34,986 nucleotides of DNA from DAOSEK01 sp035363095 (GCA_035363095.1 DAOSEK010000010.1:1-34986); one strand, 5' to 3'; counted from the stretch's first letter, positions 8,158 through 16,560 are shown. Notes: generated by a model not told the origin, from the letters alone. Translations and numbers: made by a program.

Positions 8158-8609
8158 ATTTGAATTTTTTTCTTTTTTTTCTTTAATTTTCTGTTTTAAA
8201 ATAGCTTTTTTTAAAATGGTAGTTTTCTATGTATTAAAAGAGAACTAAAAGAAAAAACTAAAAGAAAGAATTACAATAAGAAACCAAAACAAGACACCAA
8301 AATAAGACAACTGATTTTTACCAATTTTAAAATAAATAGTTTTGAAATAATAAAATCTCTTCAGGATTTGTGTTCTTTGTGTTCTTAATGGGAATTCTAA
8401 AAAAATCCAAATAAAAAAAATTTTCAAAAAGCAAATTTAAAAATAAATTATTTGAAATAAAAAACCTCAGAATAAATGCTTTAGGTATATCGCTTAGAGT
8501 TGGGTTTGAACCTTATGTGAATCTGTCTCTTCATACTTCTACCTCAAGACCAAAGTATGCGAAATGAACTGGATTTCATGAAATCAAGAATTTAAAAATT
8601 AAAGATAAT
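8158..8609. other. spacer with repeat B
   Basis: About 450 bp: a T-rich terminator-like stretch right after 8157, an AT-rich middle, and repeat B copy 1 (8460-8590) just downstream of the rpoK stop. I see no gene in it. Confidence 0.7.
8460..8590. repeat. dispersed repeat B, copy 1
   Basis: A 131-bp element with close relatives at 13738-13888, 20695-20823 and 34794-34865. Shared blocks in order are AACCTC-GAATAA-TGCT..., GGTATATCGC, GTGAATCTGT, ACCAAAGTATGCGAA and the palindrome-centred GGATTTCATGAAATCAA. CCTC...TAGG at the start and GATTTCATGAAATC at the end are self-complementary. It has no ORF. Confidence 0.75.
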
Positions 8610-8819
8610 TTAATTATCCTTGACAGAAACAGGAAGAACTCCCTCTTTTAACTCAATCTCAGCAATCCTAATAGGGTTGTATTTGATTTTCTCTAAATCT
8701 TTTTGTGTCAATTCCACAAAAAAAGGAGCTCCATTTGCAATCTCTAAAGCCCTTGAGCCTATAAGTCTTGCAATCTCATATTTTGTATATCTTTTAGTTT
8801 GAGGATCTTTAGATTTCAT
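8610..8819 (-). CDS. rpoK: DNA-directed RNA polymerase subunit K (Rpb6)
   Basis: 69 residues from the internal ATG at 8819. The sequence YTKYEIARLIGSRALEIANG followed by PIRIAEIELKEGVLPVSV is the conserved RpoK/Rpb6/omega core, which clamps the largest polymerase subunit during assembly. The frame stays open to an upstream ATG at 8843, but AGGTG lies five bases before the ATG at 8819, and family members begin close to this point, so I choose the shorter form. It lies about 160 bp downstream of rrp42 in the same direction and may be read from the same or a separate promoter. Confidence 0.93.
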   Translation of the reverse strand: MKSKDPQTKRYTKYEIARLIGSRALEIANGAPFFVELTQKDLEKIKYNPIRIAEIELKEGVLPVSVKDN

Positions 8820-9004
8820 TTTAACACCTAGGGGTTTTATCATTCTTATTTTAAGCTTTTCGGATTTTTAATATTATTTCAATCTACTTTATCTTAAAAA
8901 ACTAAACATGAAAAATCTATTAAATAACAAATTTTTTTATACCTATTCACATTTTAAAAAAAATTAAAAAAAAGTTTTTATATTAAATCTATTTATTTTC
9001 TTAA

Positions 9005-9778
9005 TCAAAGCAGCTTTCTTAATTCCTCTGCTTTTGAAGTTGCGAGATCAACCATTGCTTCAATATCTTTCTCATTAAGGGTTGCACATTCTCCTTTTTG
9101 AAGAGCGCAAATCGTTCCATCTTTTTTTGTTGCAACAGTAAGTCTTGCATTTGTTAGCTTTTCTTCTTCAGATAGTGGATCAACAATATAGAATTCACCT
9201 ACTTTATGTACTGTAACGCTTAGTGGGATATCCTTAAGCTTTAGTCCCTTCTTGCTCTTTTTATGATAATCAATATTACCGTCAACAATCTCAGGGAACA
9301 AGGCGTTTTTAATAGCAGCTATAGCAGCTAAAGAACAAGCGTCTAAAAGATTTCCTGAGTCATTCAAAGCAACAATATCTACATTAACCATCCATACTTT
9401 CTCACCAGGTGTAATGCAAAGATCTTTAAAATCTACTACCTTGGATTCCCTTATACCTCTATCAACAACCCTTGCAAGTTCAATAGACCAATTATCTGGT
9501 GGACCTGATTCAAACTCAGGAGATGCCATTGGAGATAGTTCCACATTTACCATTAATATTCCTTCATCAGGGGTATCTGAAAAAGGCTTATCAATTTCAA
9601 ATTTTACTCCTGCAAGAACCTGTGTATCTCCAAGTTTTATACTTGCAGAGCCTTCTGCATTCTTTGAGATATTATACAAAATCTCAATAGGCCTATATTC
9701 ATCTGTCTTTCGGCCGTCATATCTTACATTCTTTCTCAAAGCCTTGAGTAGATGAGCTCTTTCATTTTCAATTGTCAT
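9005..9778 (-). CDS. rrp42: exosome subunit Rrp42
   Basis: 257 residues, RNase PH fold. It opens with VRYDGRKTDEYRPI, then SASIKLGDTQVLAGVKFE, ARVVDRGIRES and VDIVALNDSGNLLDACSLAA, the standard Rrp42 pattern. Rrp42 is the non-catalytic partner that forms the hexameric ring with Rrp41 and helps bind RNA. The start at 9778 has GGAGGGATT upstream and lies inside the last codons of rrp41 (11-bp overlap), so the two subunits are translationally coupled, in keeping with their equal stoichiometry. Confidence 0.97.
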   Translation of the reverse strand: MTIENERAHLLKALRKNVRYDGRKTDEYRPIEILYNISKNAEGSASIKLGDTQVLAGVKFEIDKPFSDTPDEGILMVNVELSPMASPEFESGPPDNWSIELARVVDRGIRESKVVDFKDLCITPGEKVWMVNVDIVALNDSGNLLDACSLAAIAAIKNALFPEIVDGNIDYHKKSKKGLKLKDIPLSVTVHKVGEFYIVDPLSEEEKLTNARLTVATKKDGTICALQKGECATLNEKDIEAMVDLATSKAEELRKLL

Positions 9779-10490
9779 TTTTAAATCCCTCCCTTAAGAA
9801 TTTCTCTTTTAGTGCACTAACCTGCTTTTCATGGATTTTGTCTGTAGCATCTTTTGCAAGTTCAACTAGCTTTAAAAGGTCCTTTTTTGAAATCTCTCCA
9901 TCCATTTGCAGAAGTGTAATCTCTTTTGACCTTTGAGTCATAGCAATAGGAATATCTGCAACGGGTCCTCCTTCGTAAGCCTCTTCATCATAACACAAAT
10001 CAACAACAAGTTTATCATCTACCCTTCCAAGCGCAACAGCACTTACAAAATCCTTCATAGGAATTCCAGCATCGGCTAAGGCAAGTGCAGCTGCAGTTAT
10101 CCCTGCACATCTTGAGCCTGCATCTGTTTCAGGAAGTGAGATAAAAACATCTATCACACTATTTGGAAAATCCTCAAGGTCTAAAACAGGAATAAGAGCC
10201 TTTTCTGTTACCATTGAGATCTCTTTTGATCTTCTATTAGGTCCGGGTCTTACCCTATCTCCTGCTCCTGAAAAAGGCATCATTGTATAAGTACATCTTA
10301 AAACTCCTGATTTTGGATTTTGCAAAAATCTTGGAAAACTTGTCCTTGGACCATATACTGCTGCGTAAGCTGCGGTTCCTCCTATCTTAAAATAAGCACT
10401 CCCATCAGCCCTTGGAATAACTCCAACCTTAGCTTCCATAGGTCTTAGCTCTTTAAAATCCCTTCCATCAATTCTCTTTGTGTAAGCCAT
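9768..10490 (-). CDS. rrp41: exosome catalytic subunit Rrp41
   Basis: 240 residues from the ATG at 10490. RNase PH fold: KRIDGRDFKELRPM, GPNRRS with Arg86/Arg87 (phosphate/RNA binding), ETDAGSRCAGITAA, and Asp169 in the VADIPIAMT region, which corresponds to the catalytic aspartate segment. It is the phosphorolytic 3'-5' exonuclease of the archaeal exosome. The frame is open from GTG 10499 and ATG 10493 too, but the GTG is part of the ribosome-binding sequence AAGGTGATT; the ATG at 10490 has the best spacing (six bases after GGTG). The stop overlaps the rrp42 start. Confidence 0.97.
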   Translation of the reverse strand: MAYTKRIDGRDFKELRPMEAKVGVIPRADGSAYFKIGGTAAYAAVYGPRTSFPRFLQNPKSGVLRCTYTMMPFSGAGDRVRPGPNRRSKEISMVTEKALIPVLDLEDFPNSVIDVFISLPETDAGSRCAGITAAALALADAGIPMKDFVSAVALGRVDDKLVVDLCYDEEAYEGGPVADIPIAMTQRSKEITLLQMDGEISKKDLLKLVELAKDATDKIHEKQVSALKEKFLREGFKNDN

Positions 10491-10501
10491 CATAATCACC
10501 T

Positions 10502-11203
10502 TTATACCTTAATCTCCTTACCGAGTTTTTTCTCAAGTAGGCCTTTTACCCTTTCTGTAAGCCCTGAAGTGTGAGAATTTTCTTCAATAGTCTTTATCAA
10601 CTCCCCAACAACAACTTCCATTTCAGGCTCTCCTGAGATCCAGATAACTCCATTTTGCCCAACAGTAATCTGGGTATTTGTGTTATCCTTAATCATATTC
10701 ACCATTGAACCCTGTTTTCCAATAATCCTAGGCACTTTGTAAGGGGATACCCTTAGTATTCTTCCTTGATCAAGTTTTCTTAATCCCGGTCCTCTTGTAG
10801 AAAGGTCAACTAGCTTTTGGCTTGTAACATTTGTGACCTTAGTAACAACCCAATCACCAATCTCAAAGAATTTAGTTAAATCTTCTCCTTTTCTAATAAA
10901 CTCATTTACTGCATCTTTAATATTTAACACACCATCGTATGCGGAAAAAAGGTTTATTCTCCATCCACTCAGCAATATATCACTAATTTTTCCAATAATT
11001 ACATCATTTGTATTTGGAACGTATGCCCCTGCTAAAGGGATTACCTTAATAACCCTTCCATCTATGCTTGTAAGCCCGACTCTTTTTGAGAAAATCTTTT
11101 CATTCTCTCTAAAAGCCGCACCAGAAGGCACAAAATCAAGACCTGAGGCAAGCTCTTCTCCAGGAATTACTACCTGTTTATTTTCCACTTTTATTTCACT
11201 CAT
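10502..11203 (-). CDS. rrp4: exosome cap subunit Rrp4 (S1 and KH domains)
   Basis: 233 residues. An N-terminal domain with VVIPGEELASGLDFVPSG is followed by an S1 domain (about 60-140) and a KH-type domain (about 150-215) with PRIIGKQGSMVNMIK. Rrp4 forms the RNA-binding cap on the Rrp41-Rrp42 ring. Strong AAGGAGG seven bases before the ATG. Only about 10 bp separate it from the rrp41 start, so it is in the same transcript. No Csl4 gene is seen in this window; DnaG, which binds the Csl4-type cap in other archaea, is encoded nearby. Confidence 0.97.
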   Translation of the reverse strand: MSEIKVENKQVVIPGEELASGLDFVPSGAAFRENEKIFSKRVGLTSIDGRVIKVIPLAGAYVPNTNDVIIGKISDILLSGWRINLFSAYDGVLNIKDAVNEFIRKGEDLTKFFEIGDWVVTKVTNVTSQKLVDLSTRGPGLRKLDQGRILRVSPYKVPRIIGKQGSMVNMIKDNTNTQITVGQNGVIWISGEPEMEVVVGELIKTIEENSHTSGLTERVKGLLEKKLGKEIKV

Positions 11204-11282
11204 TTTAAATCCTCCTTAATTATCATAAACTAATTTTTTTATATCTTTATATCTGATATTATTTTTAAATAATCATTAGTAC

Positions 11283-11999
11283 TTAAATATCTTTAATCTC
11301 AGCATTTCCTTTTGTAATATTACTTAGGTTCTCTACAAAATCTATATAAAGTGCCGCTGGAAGTTCAGCTTCAATTAATAACGCACCATTATTTTGCCAT
11401 TCCTCTTTTTTCAAATATCCAAATTTTTTAATGTATCCGTATGCTTTAGGAGCAAATTCTGCAGAAATAATTGCGCAAACTTTCTTTGTCTGAAAAGAAA
11501 TTGGCAAAATTGGTCTTATCTCTTTAATAACATTATCAACCTGATCTTCAGGGGTCTCAAACTCACTAATCCTTACATTTCTTTCATTCATAGCAGCTTC
11601 AATCCTTACAGGTGGATGTGGAAGTCCTGTTCTTGGGTCAACTGCACTCATCCTAATTATTTCAATAATCCTTTTCTTCTTTTGCTCGATTACTCCCTTG
11701 CGATACTCTGTAGTTAGTTGAATCTCACCTTTTTTGATAATATCTTTAGCAACTAAAAGCTCATCATCACTACCAAATATTTCTTTTAGCTCTGCTTCTG
11801 ATGCTAAAAGCCCTTTTTGAGCATCTTTAAAAACATGTTCGCTTTTAAGTAACTCCCTTATCTCAATACCTGCCTTAGGATCTTTTTTAAACTTTATTGC
11901 AAGATCTGGGTCAACTACAATCTCAAAGTTCTTGCCACTTATTTTGTATCTAGCAAGATTAAATGAAACATGTTCCTTATCTCCTGTGAATGTTGCCAT
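11283..11999 (-). CDS. sbds: SBDS/Sdo1 ribosome maturation protein
   Basis: 238 residues from the ATG at 11999. The three-domain SBDS architecture is visible: the FYSH-like N-domain with SFNLARYKISGKNFEIVVDP, a helical middle domain with VDPRTGLPHPPVRIEAAMNE, and a ferredoxin-like C-domain. SBDS acts in release of the anti-association factor from the large ribosomal subunit. The frame is open 21 codons further upstream, but that part (FFYFYCYILKKG) is not SBDS-like, and GGTG eight bases before the ATG at 11999 sets the start. It sits between psmA and rrp4, the classical place in the archaeal exosome cluster. Confidence 0.96.
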   Translation of the reverse strand: MATFTGDKEHVSFNLARYKISGKNFEIVVDPDLAIKFKKDPKAGIEIRELLKSEHVFKDAQKGLLASEAELKEIFGSDDELLVAKDIIKKGEIQLTTEYRKGVIEQKKKRIIEIIRMSAVDPRTGLPHPPVRIEAAMNERNVRISEFETPEDQVDNVIKEIRPILPISFQTKKVCAIISAEFAPKAYGYIKKFGYLKKEEWQNNGALLIEAELPAALYIDFVENLSNITKGNAEIKDI

Positions 12000-12091
12000 T
12001 ATCATTTCACCTTTTTTGTTTAACCCTTTTTTTAATATATAACAATAAAAATAAAAAAACAAAATTACTAATCTAAAAAAATAATTTCAAT

Positions 12092-12853
12092 CTACTTTTT
12101 CTTATCTTTTGGAGAGGGTAAATTAGCTTTTACTTCATTGTATAATTTATCAATTTCTTCCTTTGATAAAACCTTAAATTGCTTTTCTTTTGAGTCAACA
12201 TAAGCACAATCAAGCCTCTCTGAATTGAACTCATTATCAACGGTTCTTGCAAGAGCGCTTATTCCAAGCTTTATTGCATCCATAACCTTTATGTCTTTTT
12301 TGTATTCTTTATGAAGTATTTCCTCAATTTCGTTTTCTGCTTCTCCTATCGCAGTTGCAAAGTATCTAAAAAAAATTCCTGTTGGGTCTGTTTCAAATAA
12401 CTTTGGACCATTTTCATCTGCTCCTATAATCAGCAAAGAAACTCCAAATGGTCTAAGACCACCTGATTGAGTGCATATCTGCTTAAGTGAGCAAATATCT
12501 TTAACAATTAACGAAGTATCAATTGGCGAATCAAATGTAATCTTGTGCTGTTGTGCCCTATTTTGCGCTCTTTCAATTAATACCCTTGCATCTGATATAA
12601 TCCCTGATGCAGTAGCTCCTATATGGTCATCAATCTTAAAAATCTTCTCAACTGCATCTGAAACAATCAACTTATCAACAATCCTTTTATCAGTAATAAG
12701 CACAGCTCCATCTATACAAACTATTCCTATAGCAGTAGAACCCTGCCTAACAGTTTTCTTAGCATACTCCACCTGCAAAAGTCTTCCGTCTGGGCTAAAT
12801 AAAGTTATTGCCCTATCATATCCCATCATTTGATGCTCTCCAATATCTTGCAT
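12092..12853 (-). CDS. psmA: proteasome alpha subunit
   Basis: 253 residues. The N-terminus GYDRAITLFSPDGRLLQVEY is the alpha-subunit signature (the helix that forms the gate region), followed by TAIGIVCIDGAVLITDKR and the later GGLRPFGVSLLIIG. Alpha subunits form the outer heptameric rings of the 20S core and are not proteolytic; the beta subunit is not in this window. AAGGAAGGTG lies before the ATG. The lysine-rich C-terminal end is longer than the HbYX-docking core needs. It lies upstream of SBDS with about 90 bp between. Confidence 0.97.
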   Translation of the reverse strand: MQDIGEHQMMGYDRAITLFSPDGRLLQVEYAKKTVRQGSTAIGIVCIDGAVLITDKRIVDKLIVSDAVEKIFKIDDHIGATASGIISDARVLIERAQNRAQQHKITFDSPIDTSLIVKDICSLKQICTQSGGLRPFGVSLLIIGADENGPKLFETDPTGIFFRYFATAIGEAENEIEEILHKEYKKDIKVMDAIKLGISALARTVDNEFNSERLDCAYVDSKEKQFKVLSKEEIDKLYNEVKANLPSPKDKKK

Positions 12854-12917
12854 TTTTTACGCACCTTCCTTATTTTATTAAACACTTAAACTAATTATTA
12901 TAAACAAATTGTTCTAA

Positions 12918-13295
12918 TTATATTTCATTCTTAAAAACTTTTGAACTCATTACCTCTTTGGCTTTTTTAATAGTTCCTGAACAATAAATAGACCTTGCCA
13001 TTACTTTTTTACTATCAATCTCGTTAAAATAAACAAGGCAGGCTTTGATTCTATCAATGGATTTTCGTAAGGCTGATATTATAACTCTTTGACTTTTTCT
13101 ATCAAAAGTTTCTTTTAATATAGATATGCTAGCTTCAGATAATCCAAAAATTCCTAAGTACTTTTCAAAACAATGAATTAGTTCTTTTGAAATCTCACCA
13201 AAACCAAATCCGTTGGGCTCATTTGATACTATCTCGATAACAAGATACCTTTTATTTTCCCTAAGACTTGGTAAAAGGGGTTTTATTTTTTGCAT
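12918..13295 (-). CDS. rnp2: RNase P protein component 2 (Pop5/Rnp2)
   Basis: 125 residues, the usual size. LPSLRENKRYLVIEIVS opens the family alignment, and SGTIKKAKE at about 106-114 is its most conserved C-terminal motif. Pop5 pairs with Rpp30 in archaeal RNase P and contacts the catalytic RNA for tRNA 5'-end maturation. GGGGTAG lies before the ATG at 13295. It is the first gene of the minus-strand cluster, in the order Pop5-PsmA-SBDS-Rrp4-Rrp41-Rrp42 known from many archaea. TATA-like sequences lie near 13378-13398 on the minus strand. Rpp30 is not present here. Confidence 0.9.
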   Translation of the reverse strand: MQKIKPLLPSLRENKRYLVIEIVSNEPNGFGFGEISKELIHCFEKYLGIFGLSEASISILKETFDRKSQRVIISALRKSIDRIKACLVYFNEIDSKKVMARSIYCSGTIKKAKEVMSSKVFKNEI

Positions 13296-13694
13296 ATTCT
13301 ACCCCGAAGAAAACTCAAAAAAGCAGCATAATAACCGCCTTAAGACCGTTTCTTCCTTCTCTCTCACAAAGCTTGGTTTTATATTTTTCTTTATAAACTT
13401 TGCTATCATTCAAAGTAAAAACATAGTGAAAATGAATTGTCTTCAAAACATGGTTGCCAAAAACTCTAAATCGCTAAATCTGAATCACTATAAATTAATC
13501 TAATAAAAACATAAACTCTAATAAAAACATATACTACAATAAAAAACACACAAAATACATCACTAAAAAATTTTTAGAACTTCTCAAAACACAAGTTTTG
13601 CAAAATTATCTTCTAAAAATATCTAAAACTACGAATTTCACGAAATCAAATACCTTCAATGCATAAGTGCTGTAATGTATTTTGCTAGGTCCTA

Positions 13695-13724
13695 GGGTAT
13701 AATCGGGTATAATAGGGTATAATC
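13695..13724. repeat. 10-bp tandem repeat, three units
   Basis: GGGTATAATC, GGGTATAATA and GGGTATAATC follow each other exactly. The triple sits between a partial and a more complete copy of repeat B. Confidence 0.85.
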
Positions 13725-13737
13725 AAAAGTAATTGTC

Positions 13738-13888
13738 TTCTAGGCATAAATGCTATAAATTATCTTGCTAGATATTCCAAGGTTTCTCTTTGGTGAATCT
13801 GTTTATGTGAATCCGTCTACTCAAACTTTCGGCTTGGAAAACCCAAACTGAAAACCCAAAGTATGTGGATGACGCATTCATGAAATCA
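13738..13888. repeat. dispersed repeat B, copy 2 (divergent)
   Basis: It retains the blocks AGGCATAAATGCT, GTGAATCCGT, AACCCAAAGTATG and TTCATGAAATCAA in the order seen in copies 1 and 3, with an insertion in the middle. Just upstream, 13632-13650 (TTTCACGAAATCAAA) looks like the 3' end of another copy, and 13654-13700 (ATGCATAAGTGCT...) like a 5' start, so two degenerate copies may lie in tandem. Confidence 0.6.
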
Positions 13889-13963
13889 AAAAATATTTAA
13901 AGAGCTCTAATCTGCTCAAGATATTAATTTTGTGTGAATACCTTGTTTTGTTCCCGATTTAAA

Positions 13964-14036
13964 GGGCCCTTAGCTCAGTTGGTAGAGCGTTCGGCTCTTA
14001 ACCGAAAGGTCAGGGGTTCAAATCCCCTAGGGCTCA
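13964..14036 (+). tRNA. tRNA-Lys (anticodon CTT)
   Basis: A 73-nt cloverleaf: acceptor GGGCCCT with AGGGCTC (one G-T pair), D-arm TAGCTCAGTTGGTAGAGC, anticodon arm TTCGG-CTCTTAA-CCGAA with anticodon CTT, T-arm AGGGG-TTCAAAT-CCCCT, and discriminator A at 14036. CCA is not encoded and no intron is present. It is followed at once by a run of eight T. Confidence 0.97.
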
Positions 14037-14052
14037 TTTTTTTTGCTTTTTT
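14037..14052 (+). terminator. T-run terminator of tRNA-Lys
   Basis: Eight T directly after the discriminator base, then GC and six more T, in the manner of archaeal oligo-T termination. Confidence 0.7.
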
Positions 14053-14791
14053 ATTCTTAATGTATAACTTCGTTTTGTTTTTTTTAAAATGATTACTTTT
14101 GTAGTTATTTAAAAAAACACTTATTAAAAAAAACACTAATAAATCGGAAGGACACAATATAACGCCCTAAAATCACGCAATATGATAAGAACACAATAAG
14201 ATGTAATATAATGATACACTACGATGATATACTATAATGATACACTACGATGATATGATATAGTGATACAATGCGATGATACACTACGATGATACACTAC
14301 GATGATACACTACGATGATATAATGCGATGATACACTACGATGATACACTACGATGATATAATGCGATGATATGATATAATGATACAATACGATGATATA
14401 ATATAATGATACAATACGATGATACACTACGATGATATAATATAATGATACAATACGATGATACACTACGATGATATAATGCGATGATATGATATAATGA
14501 TAAACTACGATGATATGATATAATGATACAATGCGATGATACACTACGATGATATAATGCAATGATATAATATAATTATATAATACTACGATATAATATA
14601 ATGATATGCTCTGATGACATAAGATATACTTTAATGAACTTATAACATTATTTTACTTTTAATGATTTAAGGTATTAAAGATATAAAATAAGTATAAAGT
14701 ATAAGTTTAAAGCAGAAATATTAAACAAGAATATAAGACAAAAATATAAAACAAGGATGTAATAATAGGGGTATAAAATCTGGTTTGGGTG
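14053..14791. other. gene-free stretch around the 13-bp array
   Basis: Apart from the 13-bp array (14210-14586), the stretch holds AT-rich sequence only, and near its end the leader of the Nudix gene with GGGTG at 14787-14791. The minus-strand frames through the array give only repetitive Tyr/Ile/Val/His strings and are not genes. Confidence 0.75.
14210..14586. repeat. 13-bp minisatellite, 29 contiguous units
   Basis: 377 bp that divide exactly into 29 units of 13 bp with no slip of phase. The unit consensus is GATGATACACTAC; common variants are GATGATATAATGC, GATGATATGATAT and AATGATACAATAC. The unit begins G/A-ATGATA in nearly all copies, while the second half varies. Because 13 is not a multiple of three, the array is not coding. 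It has no spacers, so it is not a CRISPR. It lies between tRNA-Lys and the Nudix gene. Confidence 0.92.
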
Positions 14792-15247
14792 ATGATTTTG
14801 GAGAATCTAAATATTTTATCTGAAAAAAATAAAGAGGATCATCCTTATGTTGGGGTTGATAATATAATAATCAATTCTGATGGAAAAATCCTTTTGATAA
14901 AGCGTTCTTTAAAAAGCAAAAACTATCCTGGATACTGGGGTCTTGTAGGTGGTTGGATGCAATGGGGAGAAACAGTAGAAGATGCACTAAAAAGAGAGGC
15001 AAAAGAAGAGATTGGATGTGAGATAGATGTGATAAGATTCACAGGAAGATATTATGATGCAAAAGGGCGTCATCCCACAAAAACATCACTTTGTCTGCCA
15101 CATCTAACCAAAATAACAAAGGGGATACCTATTGCAAATCAACCCGAAGAGATATTAGATGTAGGTTGGTTTAGTCCAAAAGAAATCAAAACAATGGAAC
15201 TTGCATATGACCACAAAAAGATGCTTTCAGATGAAGGATTAATCTAA
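14792..15247 (+). CDS. Nudix hydrolase
   Basis: 151 residues from the ATG at 14792. The Nudix box is complete: G54-WMQWG-E60...R68-E-A-K-E72-E73-I-G75, matching Gx5Ex7REUxEExGU. It hydrolyses a nucleoside diphosphate linked to another group; the substrate cannot be told from the box, though the sequence GYWGLVGGWMQWGE is like small ADP-ribose/nucleotide-sugar or 8-oxo-type hydrolases. The start is uncertain: GTG 14789, ATG 14792 and TTG 14798 are all in frame. GGTG (14788-14791) overlaps the first two, and the TTG has the spacing used by other genes here (six bases). It is probably monocistronic. Confidence 0.9.
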   Translation: MILENLNILSEKNKEDHPYVGVDNIIINSDGKILLIKRSLKSKNYPGYWGLVGGWMQWGETVEDALKREAKEEIGCEIDVIRFTGRYYDAKGRHPTKTSLCLPHLTKITKGIPIANQPEEILDVGWFSPKEIKTMELAYDHKKMLSDEGLI

Positions 15248-15372
15248 AAAGACTTAATACAAATTCTTTTATACCTTATTACAATTTATCTAACCGTAAA
15301 GAAAATAAAAATATATCAATTCATCTATAATTTATTAATTAAAATATCTATAACTTATGTTGTTTAGGGGCT

Positions 15373-15951
15373 TTATTTTGCTTTACTCTTTATCGCTTTT
15401 TCATGTATAATTGCAGAATTCCCTGAAGGATCGATCAATTCAATCTTTATGCTTTCACTTCCCCAAAGCACCCTGTTAAGCTTTTTTAGATGGTTTCTTG
15501 CAGTATCTACACTAGAAGGGTCATCATCAGTCTCCTTAATAACTTCGAGTTGGTGCTTAAGTCTATTTAATAGTCCTTCAACATTAGTAACATAGCCATT
15601 GGATGCAATCCCTGCTTCGATTGAGCCAATCCTTCCAATCTTTACACTAGCAGTAGAAGACTTAATTACTCTTGCCTTAAGGTCTTCTTCATTTTCAACA
15701 TTAAAAGAGTATTTGCAGGGTTCACCTGCATTCTCAGACTCAACATCTGCTTTGTGATACTTGCAATTAGAACAGCTCATAGAAAAAAGATAGACCTTCC
15801 CAAAATAGGGAATATCCTTTTCAGACTCAATTAATGTAAGTGTATTCTTCTTACACATTGGGCATTCTTGACCCGAAATAATATCAGGCTCCTGTTCGCT
15901 TACACCTTCACCATTACTGGAATTATCCATTTTATCATTATCCTGTTTCAT
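15373..15951 (-). CDS. ZPR1-type zinc-finger protein
   Basis: 192 residues. An acidic, disordered start (1-25) precedes a four-Cys zinc site, C30-PM-C33 and C60-SN-C63. The segment between, IPYFGKVYLFSMSCSNCKYH followed by KADV, is the ZPR1 hallmark, and the later GLLNRLKHQLE belongs to the ZPR1 helical hairpin. Archaea encode a single ZPR1 domain while eukaryotes have a duplicated one that binds elongation factor eEF1A; a role with the translation factor EF-1A is therefore plausible but inferred. The ribosome-binding site is weak, with a TATA-like TTAAATAGTAATT about 60 bases upstream on the minus strand. Confidence 0.9.
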   Translation of the reverse strand: MKQDNDKMDNSSNGEGVSEQEPDIISGQECPMCKKNTLTLIESEKDIPYFGKVYLFSMSCSNCKYHKADVESENAGEPCKYSFNVENEEDLKARVIKSSTASVKIGRIGSIEAGIASNGYVTNVEGLLNRLKHQLEVIKETDDDPSSVDTARNHLKKLNRVLWGSESIKIELIDPSGNSAIIHEKAIKSKAK

Positions 15952-16280
15952 TTGAGACCAAAACCTTTTTCTAAAACATTAGTAACAATATTAGATAAAA
16001 AAACAATTACTATTTAAGCATTTTGAATTATTCAACTCATTAAAAAATTTAATAATTAAAATATTTATCAACTAAAATCTCTAAGTATTACAAAAACCAA
16101 TTTCAAAAACTAAAACTACAAAAAACTAAAACTAAAATGCTATAAAAAATCTAAATACTCACAAGTCATGTATTACAACTCATATAATCATAATTTACAT
16201 ATTCACAAGTTATTATCTTAATGCTCTTTTATTCTAAAAAAATCTTTTTTAGCAAACCTTTTTAATATATTTTTTATTAA

Positions 16281-16413
16281 TTAATAGAAAAGCATACCTT
16301 GTGTTTCAACAAGAGGACTCGGTACACTTTTTTGTAATCAACAACCTCACTGAATGTAGCGCATGCTTTTATATTACCAACATACCTCGCCCTTTAGGGC
16401 GAGGTTGTTGATT
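16281..16413. repeat. dispersed repeat A, copy 2
   Basis: It matches copy 1 over its whole length, with a perfect closing hairpin CCTCGCCC-TTTA-GGGCGAGG here. The arm AATCAACAACCTC is inverted as GAGGTTGTTGATT. The last 12 bases GGTTGTTGATTA occur twice in tandem (16403-16414 and 16415-16426), a duplication copy 1 lacks. Confidence 0.85.
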
Positions 16414-16560
16414 AGGTTGTTGATTATCTTATCAAACCTCTTAGCAAACCAAAAAGCTTAATAATACAAAAAAAGAATGTTAGGTTTGTTCATAGTGAGA
16501 AGCTTAATTTAAGAGTAATTAGGTTTGTAAATAAACACGCATTAATCTGGAGGTAAAAAT

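Larger units (their letters stand above)
13296..13963. other. divergent spacer with repeat B and a 10-bp tandem repeat
   Basis: About 670 bp. It holds the rnp2 promoter region, AT-rich sequence, a degenerate end-plus-start of repeat B (13632-13700), a 10-bp triple repeat, repeat B copy 2 and the tRNA promoter. A TATA-like AAATATTTAAAG occurs at about 13889-13900. A 97-codon plus-strand frame at 13213-13503 has no ribosome-binding site and overlaps rnp2; I regard it as chance. Confidence 0.65.

Noticed and set aside
13213..13503. Plus-strand 96-codon frame overlapping rnp2
   Set aside because: No ribosome-binding site, antisense to a certain gene for its first third, composition of translated AT-rich spacer.
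14284..14562. Minus-strand 92-codon frame through the 13-bp array (Tyr/Ile/Val/His repeats)
   Set aside because: The unit is not a multiple of three, so the frame only cycles through the array; no start signals and no conserved content. It is a by-product of the repeat.
14210..14586. CRISPR array
   Set aside because: Units are contiguous with no unique spacers, and no cas genes are in the window. The same holds for the 12-bp array at 1-168.
5242..15247. Functional link between the PARP-like protein and the Nudix hydrolase as an ADP-ribose cycle
   Set aside because: They are 9 kb apart with the exosome cluster between, the Nudix substrate is unknown, and there is no macrodomain gene nearby.
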